A stretch of 64,000 bases of DNA, taken from the NCBI RefSeq assembly GCF_001680005.1, contig NC_033564.1:1798001-1862000 (forward strand). The letters are read 5' to 3'. The stretch comes from Plasmodium coatneyi (taxonomy: Eukaryota; Apicomplexa; Aconoidasida; Haemosporida; Plasmodiidae). Made by a program: the position numbers and the translations under genes. The notes under the pieces are model-generated. The model was not told the origin of the DNA. It searched no databases and was given only the letters and a program-made list of their open reading frames with translations. This document shows, in pieces, positions 1 through 11,900 of the stretch. The first letter of the stretch is position 1. Each line of letters opens with the position of its first letter.

Positions 1-3000
1 TGTAATAACTAAAGTTGTTCACTAGCGTGTTCAAGGGATATACGGGATGGCCATACAACATATCGTTACTAGTAGTTCCGTTGCTGTTACCATAGGTTTG
101 GTTTGTTCTATGAGCAACACTGTTGCAAACGTTGCTGTAGGTTTCTTTAGGTCTAGGTAGGACATTCTGCATGTGGAGTGAATTATTCGCGTGGTTGTGG
201 TTTGTATGGGAACATCTCGCTGCGTTTTCAAAATTCTGATTTGATGGATTCTGATCAGGTGGACTGTAAGTGTTGTTAAATGAGCGGTGTGAACTTTTGC
301 AGGTGAAATATCTATGTGGGATGTCATTGTAGTTCTTGTCTTCTCTACAGTTCGTCATCTGCCCTTTCGGTTCGTTGTGATAGATAAGTTTGTTGTGTTC
401 TCCATGTGTGTTCCCCTTTTTCCCCCTTGCTTTTAAGGCGTTGCCCCTTCCACTACCTCCAATCACGCTTCCGTTCTGCGTGCCCTCGTTGTTGATTAGC
501 TCCCCACCGTTGTTCAAACCCTCTCTGTCACAGTTTCCATAAGATGCCACGTTCGCGACGCTTCCGTAGTGGTCCAAACGCTCAAAATGCTTTGTGTACC
601 TACTTGCCATGTTAAACTTCTTATATTTGTAATTAAAATTCTTTGGGTCGTAGTTGTTAGGTGTGCTCTCCGTGTGGCAGCTAGCCAATTTGCTCAGGAG
701 CAGATTCTTCTTTCCATCGTTCTCCTTTCTGTACTGATTCTTCATCGTAAAAATGGGGCTCCTCTGGATGTCATTTCCACTCTCCTTGAAATTTCTAAAT
801 GAGCCATATCTTCCCCCTCCCCTTGGGCAATTATTTGGGTAGTGTCTCTGGATGATGTTTTCTCCACAGTTCACCTTCATCGAACAATTATCCATTTCAT
901 TCGTGTGTCGTGTGAACCTGTATTCGTTTAGCGTTTGGCGTTCTTGTTCCTGGTTGCGGTCTCTTTGTTTTCCGTTGTCTCCCCTGCCATTCTCATTCTC
1001 ATCGCTATACTGATGTGCATTATCCCCACGGTCCACATTGCCGTTCTCGTTTTTATCCCCTTCAAAGCTGTGTCGTGTTTCACTTCGTCTTGCTTGCGGA
1101 TATTCTTCTACCGAGGCATCCCCTATCTCAACGCATTCATACTTCCTGTCGTCTTGCCTTCCTATTTCCACTTCGAGGAGGCTTGTCCCTTGAATTTCAT
1201 CCCTCATTTGGCCATTGTTTTCGTCCTCTTCTTCCCAACGATTCTCTCCATGGCAGTCCTGGTTACACCCCCCGTAGGACTTATTTGGGCTTCTACTCCA
1301 ACACGACTTGTCCTCTCCCTCGTTGCTATTCCTCCCAATAGACATGTACTGGCTACTACTTCGCCCACTGGACATGTGCTCGCTGCTTTTATCCATAACC
1401 TCAGCGAAAGTTCCTTCCTTCTTTTCCCCTCCATTCGCTGCTTCCCTCAACATTTTGCAATAACCACCATTCATATCACCACTGTGCGATGATTTCCCAA
1501 CAGGATGCTGTTCCGCATTCGGGCCCACCTCGATTTCTTCATTCTTCATTTGTACGGGTTCTCTTATGTTTGACAAATTTTGATTCTTCTTGGAAAGGGG
1601 CTCAACAGACGACGAGCTACTTTTTCTTTCCTTTTGGATATCTGCTCTTTGTTCTGGTCTGCTCGCCTCGCTTGCGCCGTTTCCCATACTTCCTTCCACC
1701 ACATGGTCCCTCTGTTCCTTTTTCCCATTCCCGTCACGCTCCAAGGTGATACTACTTATCGTCCCAGAAACTGCGTTATGTAAATGTGGTGTGTCCTCAT
1801 GGGGTGCATTCTCCTTGTCTGCCTTGAAAATTTGTTCCTCCCTTGGAGCTTTCCTCTGATCAGAATAATTCGCACCGCACACGTTTGCACTACTACCATA
1901 ACTGTTCTTTGCCCCATGTGACTTTTCCTTCCTCTCGAAAACGGTGAACACGGCATTAAATCCCTTCTCCTGGTTTGTACAACTGTGGGCAGCACTGACA
2001 TGGTAGACCTGGGTAATTTCGTTCGTACGTTCTCTTTTTTCTGGTCTACACATTTGGTCTGGAAGGGCACCTCCCTTACCTCCAGAGGTTCTTTCCGCAT
2101 TTGAGTTCTCATCAGTGGGGGCAGCCATACGAGTGTCCCTGTTGTACCTACTTCCGTTGCTGAATCCGTTGTGGCCGTTCGTTTCATTCCAATTGTTCCA
2201 ATCACTCCTGTGGACATTCTCCTTTCTGCTTCTTCCACTGAGCATGTTCAAAATGTACTGCGAACATTCCCCCTTGTTTCTGAGATCATTGAATGTGAAT
2301 TTTGTACTGACCTTACTTTTTGGAGAATTTTTTTCAAATTCCGTTTTTCTGTAGTTTCTTTGTCTCAGTTCTGCCTGCCCATGTGCATGTCTACATTTAT
2401 CTCCAGATGGACATGTACCTTCCTTGTCAAAATATTTACATAGCTTTGTTTTGAAGTAATCTGGCGTTGCCCTCAATTCTCCCTCCCCATGAGCATATAC
2501 ACAATTAGGATTTCTGCATTCATTTTTCAACCACAGCTGGCAAATTTTTGTCTTCATTAAATTCATACAACTTCGTAAAGTATCAATTGAGTGTGCATAT
2601 GAGCAGTTATCTCCTTTTTGACACAGCCCTTTTTTTAAAAATGGACACAACTTTATTCTGTAATATTGGTCGTGTATTTTTTCTTTCCCTTTGTTGTAGA
2701 AGCGATCCTTTGGATATGCTCCAATTCTTATACCTTGTTCTTTGTTACCCAGGGGGTGCACATAAGGGGGCATTACATGATGGTGTTGCACATTTGCAGT
2801 GTTCATACAGAGGTCGTTTTGAGATCTTTCACTCGGTAAAATAGACGAAATGTGTGTCTGTGCTTCCTTCGAATTAGCGTCCAGCTGCTGCTTCTGCTGG
2901 TGATAAGAGTGATGGTTGCTTAATCCATCTGGGGGGGACACTATATTCACATAACCAAAGTTACTACAATCGCTAATGTCGTTCGCACTTCTGTTAACAC

Positions 3001-3928
3001 CATTGACGACACGGTTCGTTCCTGGGCTACCACTCGAGTGGTACATGTTCCTCCCGTCCATATGATCTGCACAGTTCTTTTCATACGGACAGTACTTATC
3101 AAAATTGGGGACGTGGCCATTCTTGATAATTCTCTGGTTGCAGAAGTTTTGCTCTAAATGGGGTCTTCTAACATACGCAGGGTTATTTTCTCCACTGTCT
3201 ACATTTCCTGTTTTCTTCCTATCGACGTTGCTAGAGGAACAGCTCGTATATCTTTCGATGTAATACCAATTGTGGTTACTTCCTACAACGTCATTCTTTT
3301 CCCTACTTGCACATTTTAAAAATTTCTTATTTGTAAGAATACTATTTTCTTTCCTCTCATCACCGTGGCAACACACCTGATTCTGCGCATCATTTTGTTC
3401 TCCTCGTGCAGTCTTCTCATTTGAAGAAATGGAAAATTTCATTGGTACTCTCCCGATGTAAGTTCTGCTGGTTGTTTGGTCTACGTTACTGGCGATGCTA
3501 CAACTGGGGGGGCTTTTCTTCTCACTTTGCTCCTTATCTTGTCTCCTTCCTTTCTTGTCGCCTTGCCCTTCATGCTTCAGCTCGAGAGCTCGTCCATCCG
3601 CCTTCCGTCGGGTTATCTCCCTTTCGGACAACTCCGCCCCAACCATTTCTTTCATTTGTCCCTTGCAGATTTTCCCCAAATCGTCCTTAACTTCATTTGC
3701 GTCTTCATTAATTTTTTTCAGGTTCGTTTTTTTTTTATTCTTCATAAACGCAGTGTGTTGCTTGTTTTTGGCACCACAAACCGGTTTGTTTTCAATGGGC
3801 AAGCATGCTTCATTAATTACGTTCGATTCTTCTCCGTTCACCATTTTGCACTTCCCTTCTTGGTCACGTATTTTGTCTGGCAGCCCAATGCTGGGATTGT
3901 TATTTTTGTCCGAGGTCTCCTCAGCCAT
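1..3928 (-). CDS. CCCH-type zinc finger protein, 3' end beyond the window
   Basis: An uninterrupted minus-strand frame runs from an ATG at 3928 to the left edge, giving 1,309 codons without a stop. The 5' end is complete (MAEETSDKNNN); an in-frame TAA lies a short way upstream and no earlier ATG intervenes. Three CCCH zinc fingers lie at about residues 425-516 (roughly 2375-2660). Finger 1 is C-x7-C-x5-C-x3-H, finger 2 is C-x7-C-x4-C-x3-H and finger 3 is C-x8-C-x5-C-x3-H. Each ends in (Y/H)AH followed by a short linker, the usual form of RNA-binding CCCH fingers. The rest is long, hydrophilic, low-complexity sequence rich in Asn, Ser, Glu and Lys, typical of Plasmodium nuclear or RNA-associated proteins. 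A role in mRNA binding is inferred from the fingers only. The C-terminus is not in the window. No intron is needed. Confidence 0.9.
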   Translation of the reverse strand, partial: MAEETSDKNNNPSIGLPDKIRDQEGKCKMVNGEESNVINEACLPIENKPVCGAKNKQHTAFMKNKKKTNLKKINEDANEVKDDLGKICKGQMKEMVGAELSEREITRRKADGRALELKHEGQGDKKGRRQDKEQSEKKSPPSCSIASNVDQTTSRTYIGRVPMKFSISSNEKTARGEQNDAQNQVCCHGDERKENSILTNKKFLKCASREKNDVVGSNHNWYYIERYTSCSSSNVDRKKTGNVDSGENNPAYVRRPHLEQNFCNQRIIKNGHVPNFDKYCPYEKNCADHMDGRNMYHSSGSPGTNRVVNGVNRSANDISDCSNFGYVNIVSPPDGLSNHHSYHQQKQQLDANSKEAQTHISSILPSERSQNDLCMNTANVQHHHVMPPYVHPLGNKEQGIRIGAYPKDRFYNKGKEKIHDQYYRIKLCPFLKKGLCQKGDNCSYAHSIDTLRSCMNLMKTKICQLWLKNECRNPNCVYAHGEGELRATPDYFKTKLCKYFDKEGTCPSGDKCRHAHGQAELRQRNYRKTEFEKNSPKSKVSTKFTFNDLRNKGECSQYILNMLSGRSRKENVHRSDWNNWNETNGHNGFSNGSRYNRDTRMAAPTDENSNAERTSGGKGGALPDQMCRPEKRERTNEITQVYHVSAAHSCTNQEKGFNAVFTVFERKEKSHGAKNSYGSSANVCGANYSDQRKAPREEQIFKADKENAPHEDTPHLHNAVSGTISSITLERDGNGKKEQRDHVVEGSMGNGASEASRPEQRADIQKERKSSSSSVEPLSKKNQNLSNIREPVQMKNEEIEVGPNAEQHPVGKSSHSGDMNGGYCKMLREAANGGEKKEGTFAEVMDKSSEHMSSGRSSSQYMSIGRNSNEGEDKSCWSRSPNKSYGGCNQDCHGENRWEEEDENNGQMRDEIQGTSLLEVEIGRQDDRKYECVEIGDASVEEYPQARRSETRHSFEGDKNENGNVDRGDNAHQYSDENENGRGDNGKQRDRNQEQERQTLNEYRFTRHTNEMDNCSMKVNCGENIIQRHYPNNCPRGGGRYGSFRNFKESGNDIQRSPIFTMKNQYRKENDGKKNLLLSKLASCHTESTPNNYDPKNFNYKYKKFNMASRYTKHFERLDHYGSVANVASYGNCDREGLNNGGELINNEGTQNGSVIGGSGRGNALKARGKKGNTHGEHNKLIYHNEPKGQMTNCREDKNYNDIPHRYFTCKSSHRSFNNTYSPPDQNPSNQNFENAARCSHTNHNHANNSLHMQNVLPRPKETYSNVCNSVAHRTNQTYGNSNGTTSNDMLYGHPVYPLNTLVNNFSYY

Positions 3929-4235
3929 GATGTTCTCTTTTGAGTAAAAACCGGTTGACCTGTTTTAGGCGTAAAATGGAGCAGCAGCACGCGTGCGCAG
4001 GATTGTGTGCGTGTAGGTAAGTTTCTCTCTATGCTTGTGTATGAGTGTGTGTGCTTGCACAAAAATTGGCCTTGCTTTGGTTGTGGAATGGGGTTACAGG
4101 TCAGATATGCGCCATGCACGCACGGTACGTTAACTATATGTATATATGTACGCGTATGTGTGTGCTCACACGGGCGAATCCTCAAAAGGCTTACAGTCAA
4201 CGTTGTGCATAAATCTGGGGATTAACATTGAAGCG

Positions 4236-4266
<31 letters not shown>

Positions 4267-7200
4267 ATAAATATGCACTACAGTGGTTGTATCAAGACCT
4301 AACAGGTTTCCTAAATTGTTCTTTTAATTTTCTATATTTCTAATAACAAAATAGTGAATAAAAAAATTTAAAAGCTTATCAAAAAAAAAAAAAAAAGAAA
4401 AGACTAACATGCAATATATGTATTAATAATCTACTATTGCGCTGGCAGGTATACATGTTTGTGCCTCCAACCATACATACATGAAGATACTAATACATAC
4501 ATTAATACATGCTTTAATATACACGCCCCGTTTCCCCTTCTTGTCTTATCACTGCTTTTTTTTGCGCGATAATAATTAAAACCATAACGTGCGCCTATAG
4601 CATATAAATACAGAAAAAAGCAACAGAATTAACCGAAAGGAGCATACCCCCCTGCAAAATGAACAAGGAAAAAAAAAAAAAAATACACACACTTATGCAC
4701 GCGCACGATACAACTAATTGCAAGCGGTCCCTTCTTTCAGGCACAACAAAAGGTAAGCCCCGAAGTGTCTACAAAAACGTACGTGCATGCGAACATACAC
4801 ACATATCAATGTCCGCAAAAATCAGTGGCTACCTCGTGTCAGTATCACAAAAAAGGGGAAGTATCTTTCTGGGGGGGCTCTCCAGATAGTTATTCCTGCA
4901 CGACATGAAAAGAAGCTCATACATGCGTTGCTACGCATACACGGGGGGAGAAGGGGCTACAAAAATTGATGCCCAAAAGGTTAGAGACACAAAAAATAGG
5001 ATACGCGCAAGCAGTGCTTCTCTCTCTTCGTAATATAAATGCACCTTTGTCGCTCCTTTCCAGTTAGGTCGTAAAATGGATTACGCAAATACCTATCTAT
5101 ATGTGTATATATGTGTGCATATACGGAAGCGCCTAATCACGTAAAATGGTTGTGTAAATACAAATGCAGCTGTCAAAACATATGTGCGTCAGGTTTGTTC
5201 TGGGGAGCTACTTCTCATAAAAATTTTAGGATGACAGTGAATGTGCACAACGTGTACGCATAAAACTGAGGATCACTTTTTTTTTTTTTTTTTTTTTTTT
5301 TTTCATATGAATGTAATGGGCAAATATGTACTATGCTCTTTAATTTCAATATATATCTCGTCTATGTGGATCACCCTGTTCAGAGTACACTAAACATGCG
5401 ACTTCAAACTCAATCAGTGGGTGGGTCTGTACAGGGTTGCACATATACACGTATGGTCGGTTACACCTTTACGGGCATAATACTGTTGGATCAAAATTTT
5501 GCGTTTCCCCTTTGTGCTCTCTGCAGCCACGTAGACTCGTTAACTCGCGCGCAGAGGAAATTTTCATTTCAGCTGGCACTAAGGCAAACGATCCGAAGGG
5601 TGAGGCCCCCGGAAACGCCTCAAAGTAAACGGTCCAAAATCAAACGGTGCAAAAAATAATCACGCGAGGGGCGTCCAATAAAATGCTACCCACGAACAAC
5701 GCAGAAACTCAGTCGAAACTTCCTTCCAGAAAGATCAATATATGCATACGTTCGCGGTTGGCTGGCCCCTGTTTGGTTCTTTTTATATTCCGACGTGCTC
5801 CTTTATAGCAGCAACAGGGCGTATACACAAAAAGGGACGAATCTGTGCAAAGGTGTATAAGAATAAGTACTGCACAGATTGCCTATACAGTGCGTATTTT
5901 TTATTTAAAAAAAAGAAATATTTCATACAAATGTGTTGTATGCATATAATAATGCCCAGCAGTGTCAGGTGTACTTCTGCCAGAATGGCTTATTCTTCCT
6001 TCACTGGACTTTTTTTTATTTTTTTCCTTTTGTAAATTGTTACATCTGTGTGCCTCCAAAAATGTGAATGTGCTCTTTTGACGGGCTTTACAAATCGGCA
6101 AAAAAAAAATATCGTAAAAAGTGTACTATTGAAGTAAAAAAAAATTCCAAAGGTCGTTAATTTTATGGTAGATGGGCAAACCATGCAACTGTGTAACAAA
6201 ACTGTGGAAGATCGGGGGCCTGGGTGACTTGTTCTGGGTGTAGAGAGAGTTACAACCCCTTGGTGGAAATGTAAAGCGGGCGTGTAACGAATGAACAGGT
6301 GTGCATATAAGTGTGTAACACACATATATGTAACGCAAAAAGGGAGTGGATTTATAGTGTACAAAAAGGTGTTCTATTTTTTCTCAGTGTGCAAAAAAAG
6401 AAAAAAAAATTCCAAAGTTGCAAACTTTTTGGGTTTCCACTACTATGCTTCTAAATTTTGTAGAGATGACGGAACGTTTGCATAAACACTAGGTTTAAAT
6501 TTTCTCAGTGTAAACAAATGGAGGAACAACGCGTGAGTATGCACATGCGTACATACATGCGCGCGTGAATGCTGATGAGCTGTGCGGGATCCCAAGGGCA
6601 ACAGTGCAACCAGTTCGCTCCACAGTGCTGTTCGTTAGATACACGCAAAATGAAGAACCGCACACAGGAGAAAGCGCGCCCAAATGTATCTTCTTCGGCA
6701 AAGGGCGACTAACAACCCAATCCGCTGTTACAAGAAAAAGAACGAAGATTTGCAAGTACACATAAACCTACATACGTACGTTACACGCGCATAAGTATAC
6801 TTTACTGACGTAGGTCCCGCAGAGGAAAACTATATATGCGTGTATCATTACGTTTATCCTCTCTCACACATACGCCTATGCAACTTAAAACATCTCTATA
6901 TGCACATATGCTGTCGAAAGAGAAGGGTTAATTCGTTTTCAGCTTCTTCGTAGTTTCACAAAAGGGAACCCTGAACCCTGGAACTGTTATGTAAGGGGGT
7001 TCCAAAATTGCAGGATATTTTTTTTAATTATGGTGAGGTGTTATTTTGAAAAAAAAAAAAAAGGGGAAAATTAATTAAAGGAAAAAATGAATTTGCTTTA
7101 ACTGTACATAGCAGAATGTTTCCTTTTATGTCCATCAGGAAATTGTGTTAACTTAACTGCGGTTGGTTGAGTGGGTGAGTAAAAAAAATATATATATAAA

Positions 7201-8991
7201 CAAGTGAACAAGCAAATAAGTAAGCAGTCCAATGAACTATCAAATAATGGAGCACTTAACTGGCAGATGAACGAGTGGGCGAAACGGTTGTGGCGAATTA
7301 ACGGCTAATGCACGTAAAGTGAGGACAAAGCGAAACAAGACCACATACAATTTGCTAGCCCACATGAACCTTCGGGGCAGCCATTTGTGGCCTGCAACTT
7401 GCCCCAATGGGGTGTATACCGCGCGGCGAGGCAAACACAAAAATGAAAAAAAAAAAAAAAAAAAAAAAGGTGAAAATAAGCTGTTGCATGCTTCTGCCCA
7501 TTTTTATGTCGCTACAAGGGAAAAAAATGAGAAGGCACCGCTAAGAAGTATTCACGCTATCTTTTGGGGTGTCGTATTTTATGGTGTGCATTAATTTCGG
7601 TGGACCTTACAATTGTTCTTCGCATGCCACATTAATTTTTTTTATCGTTGCATTTGATCCATTTAAGTGCACATTACATTTTTATTCGCGCATACGTATG
7701 ACTACTTCATTTTGTGTTTTTTTTTCCTCCCCATTTGGCACCTTGGTAGAACAAATCTTTGATAACGCAGAAACGGAGGAGGGGAACATTTTGCCCCTAA
7801 AAATAACGTACCTTTGGGAGAGCCTTAGCCCCCCCAATTGAGCATTTCTGCACTTTGGTGAGCATTTGCAAAAGTTTGACGAACCGTTGTGGGTGCCATC
7901 TTTTGGCGATCCTTTTCACTTTTAAGCTTGTTTGCTCATATATACCGGTATGCATGTGGATAGGTGTGCCTACGTGTATATAAAATATACTCATTTATTA
8001 ATACGCGTATGCGCACGTGAAGAGGCACCGTTTCATGTTATTTTCACCTCTTCCTGGAAAAAAAAAAAAAAATACTTATTGTCACGTAATTCCACTTTGG
8101 TATCACCTAGATAAGTGATGGACGGAATGAGCGAGTGTCCCCACAAAGGAACTCCTTTTTATAGTAGTGGACCAAATAAGGGTATTTAAAAGAGTTTTTT
8201 CCCCTCCGATCGACAAATGAGTAAATGTGCAAAAGTGTATATATATGTGTATATGTATGGACTGCCAACTGCGCCTGCCCGGACGCGGGGACGTGAAGCG
8301 CCTTTCGATTGTAAAATGTTCTTCTTTTTTTCGCGTCGCTTAAATGGTGAAAAAACGAAAAATGCGAATTGGTACGCACGACCGAAGCGCGATTATATTT
8401 AATAGATCGGTGTGATATTTAAAAGGCCAAAACAGTCACGCCCTTTTGGAAAACGGGAAAAAAAGACTTTCCACATTTTGAAAAAAAAATGCAGAACATA
8501 CCGTTGTTCGTCATTTAAAAAAGGTTAATTTTGAAAAGGAAACTTCTTCTGTTGAAAGAAGTGTCTACATGAGTTACAGCTTTTTTCAAACAAAAATAAA
8601 AGGCTACTTGTTTTTGCGAAAGTTGGGATGGTTAAAAGAGGGGCGAGCAAAAAGGAACGTTCTAGCGTAGCAGGCATTAACTTCACGTTCATGTGTAGGC
8701 CGTTATTCGCAATGGCCATTATGGGAAGCCGTGCCCGTGTGCAGGCACAGGTCCCCGCAGAATGAATGCCCCTACCACGCCAGAGTTGTCCATTTTTTCT
8801 TCCCACTTGGCCATTTTTCCGTGTCGTCCTTCACGCAAAAAACGCCATTACAATTAGCGCGCAAAACGAAAACAAACCAAGTTGGTCACACGTGGTTGTG
8901 GGGTCCCGCATAACGTAAAAAAAAAAATAAAAATAAATAAATATATGACCGCACACACGGATGAGCGCGATATTCGATGGGCACTCCCCCC
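3929..8991. other. 5 kb intergenic region, no gene recognised
   Basis: This gap lies between the 5' end of the zinc-finger gene and the 3' end of RPA2. It holds long homopolymer tracts (A at about 4230-4262, 4381-4396, 7446-7467 and 8058-8072; T at 5278-5302) and many alternating purine-pyrimidine stretches such as repeated TATATG and ACATAC. No reading frame here looks coding: all are short, rich in Lys/Phe/Cys/His and include the homopolymer tracts. It probably contains the promoter and long 5' untranslated region of the zinc-finger gene. I found no tRNA. Confidence 0.6.
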
Positions 8992-11900
8992 CTACTTCAT
9001 ATCAAACATGTTCTCCACCGACTTGATATTCAGCCGGATGGTCACATTCAGGCAGACTAACTCATTCAGTAAATAGCGCAGAACATAGGGCACATAAACA
9101 ATTTTACATGAAACGCCACAAGATTTGCAAACTGCTATTTTACTCCTTCCACCAATGCTCCTGCCCTTAACCATTTCCCCACTACAGGTGAACTGCATAA
9201 TTGGGGAAAGGATTAGTCCACATTGGGGACAAACAAAGCACTCATGTCCATCCGAATTCATGAGAAATCTCTCATTAATTATAAAACTGCAACCGTGAGA
9301 TATTAGTCCATCTCGTTCCATTTCTCCTAGTCTGATTCCTCCATGTTTTTTCTTCCCCTTTAAGGGTTGATGGGTTAAGTTACATATTGGTCCTGTTCGC
9401 CTAACTTGCGCCTTGTCATAAGCCATATGACGTAACCTTTGGTAATAAATGACACCAAAGAAAATGTGCGCTTGGAGGGGTACCCCGTATATGCCACTGT
9501 AGAGTAACTCCGTTCCGTAGTAATCGTAGCCCTTGTTTAGCAGCAGCTTTGCGAAGTAGTCTATTTTTTCGTCATACGTGATATTGTTTTTTGTGCTCTT
9601 TTGGGTTTCCCCCTTGGGGATATCATTTTTTTTCTTCTTCCATTTACTTTGGTTAACCTCCTGCTCAGCAGCGTGGGTACTACTATCCTTTCCGTCTTCA
9701 TTTTTTCCTTGTTTTTCCCTCTCGAGAAAACCCTTAACGCCACAATTGTCAATCCACTCGTTGTTGAAACTTCTCTGTTTCGTGTACTTCCTAAACGGAG
9801 TGGCGTCAATTCTCTTACCATAGATGCAGGCAGCCTTTCCACAAATGCTCTCGATAAGCATACCAATGGTCATACGTGAGGGGATACCATGGGGGTTGAA
9901 AATAACATCGGGGACAATTCCACTTTCCGAAAAGGGCATATCTTCATGTGGAAACAACCTGGAAACAACTCCCTTCTGTCCATGTCTGGATGCAAATTTA
10001 TCTCCCACAAGAGGTGGTCTTGTCGTGCGTAATCGGACGATGGCAATTTGATTCTTCGTACTTTTGTAATTAGTTACACAGTCTACGTAATATTCCCCAT
10101 GATCTTTAAATTTCTCATACACGGTTAGTTCGCTTGCTTTATTGATATAGGAGTAGAGTGGACTCGACTCCACTATCTTCTGTTGCACGCGAGGCAACCC
10201 GTCCTTATTTAACATCTTACCCATATGTTCGTACTGAATTTTTGAGATACTCTTACCAGTACTGTTACTGTTCGTGGCATTTGCATTTGTTCCTGCATTG
10301 CTGCTCGTGTATCTAACATTGTTGCCGAGTATAAAATCCCCATCACCAAGATTTTTCTCCAAGTCGATAACTTCCGTTTTGTAAATATGAGTCCTGAAAA
10401 TACCTCTCTCCGCACTGGACTTGTTTATAATCAGTGCGTCCTCCATGTCGTACCCGGTGTACGCCAAAATTGCCACAACTGCATTCGTGCCACTAGGAAA
10501 ATTATCCACCCCATAGAGCTCGTAATCTCTCGTAACGACTAGCGGATATTGAGGGGTTATCATCCTATATATTTTGTTCGTGAATGTATACATCATGTTT
10601 AAGCTTTGTATGCCCATCGTCTGCTTCAACATTTGGCACTGGTAAATGTTACGCGGACTTTGGTTGTGGTCGGAAAAGGGGGTCAGCGATCCCAAGAAGG
10701 ACAGGAAAGACGTCTCCTTCAATTCCATGTATTCGAACTTTTGCGGCATTTGCTCGTAGATGTCTAGGTTTGCGTTTTCGTCGCTGTCTGTGTAGGAGGT
10801 GGGCGGTACACTGTGCCTATTTTTTCCCTCACGTTCTTCACTTCTGTCGTCACTTCCTTCCCCACATGAGTCCCCGCTCGAGTCGTAGTTCGAGCTGCTC
10901 ACGTAGTCGTCCTCGTCACGTGTGTGGTCTCCTTGGCTATCCGTATGTTCCCCCTCCTCGTTTTCACCATCTTCTAAAAGTTGCAGCACTTTCCTGCTAA
11001 TCGCCGATTCGGACGCCCCGGGTCCCTCCACAGTACTGCCATTTTGAAGAGCACTCCCCTTTGAGGAGGATGCCAATTTCTTCCTCCTGGTATGAAGCAA
11101 ATACTGCTCCTTTATGGTCATTTTTTGCTGCGCCCCTTTTTTGGAACCAACTAAACGCTCCTTCATTCTTAGCATCCTCCTGGCTAGGTTGTTCTTCTTA
11201 ATATCTTCGTAATTTATGGCAATAGCTACGTAAGGTTGATAAGACGGGGAGATGTATTCTATGCACTTCATTTTTAAATTAAAGAGTGGCCTAATCAATC
11301 TCCCGGGGAAGGTGTTAATTATTATGGAGTTCATGAGAAGGGGTTCATTCAGGTAGGCATTGATTTCAAAGTAGGCCTTCAAATTGTAGAGGTTGTGATT
11401 TTTGGCATATTTTAACTTGTAAACAACTCTGCTAAAGTCTTGCTCACTTATGTACGTTATGGGAACCGAGTCCACAACGATGGGTATAGTTTGATCCTCA
11501 TATATTGTGGGGATACCACTAGTATCATCCAGATTTACGTTAACGCCAATTTTTTTTAAGTACAATTTTATATTCAGCTTGTGTGATTCATTGCTAGCCG
11601 AATTGTGTACGTAACTAAACTGAGACAAATGATTTAGCAAACCACAGGGGGAACCGTCAGGCGTATGGACAGGACATATGAATCCCCATGATTCCCCCAG
11701 TAATTTTCTTGGACTTAAAATTTTAACGTCTTGAAAAAAGCATCCTCTGTGTATTGCTCTAAAATTCGTAATAAATCGAAGACTGTTAATTTCGTCTGCT
11801 CCGATGACCCACCCGCTTTTCTGCTGGTATCCTATATTTTCTGAAGAAATATTTCCCGTCTTGAAAAAGAATGTTATTGGTATGGTCAGCGTGGAGAAGG

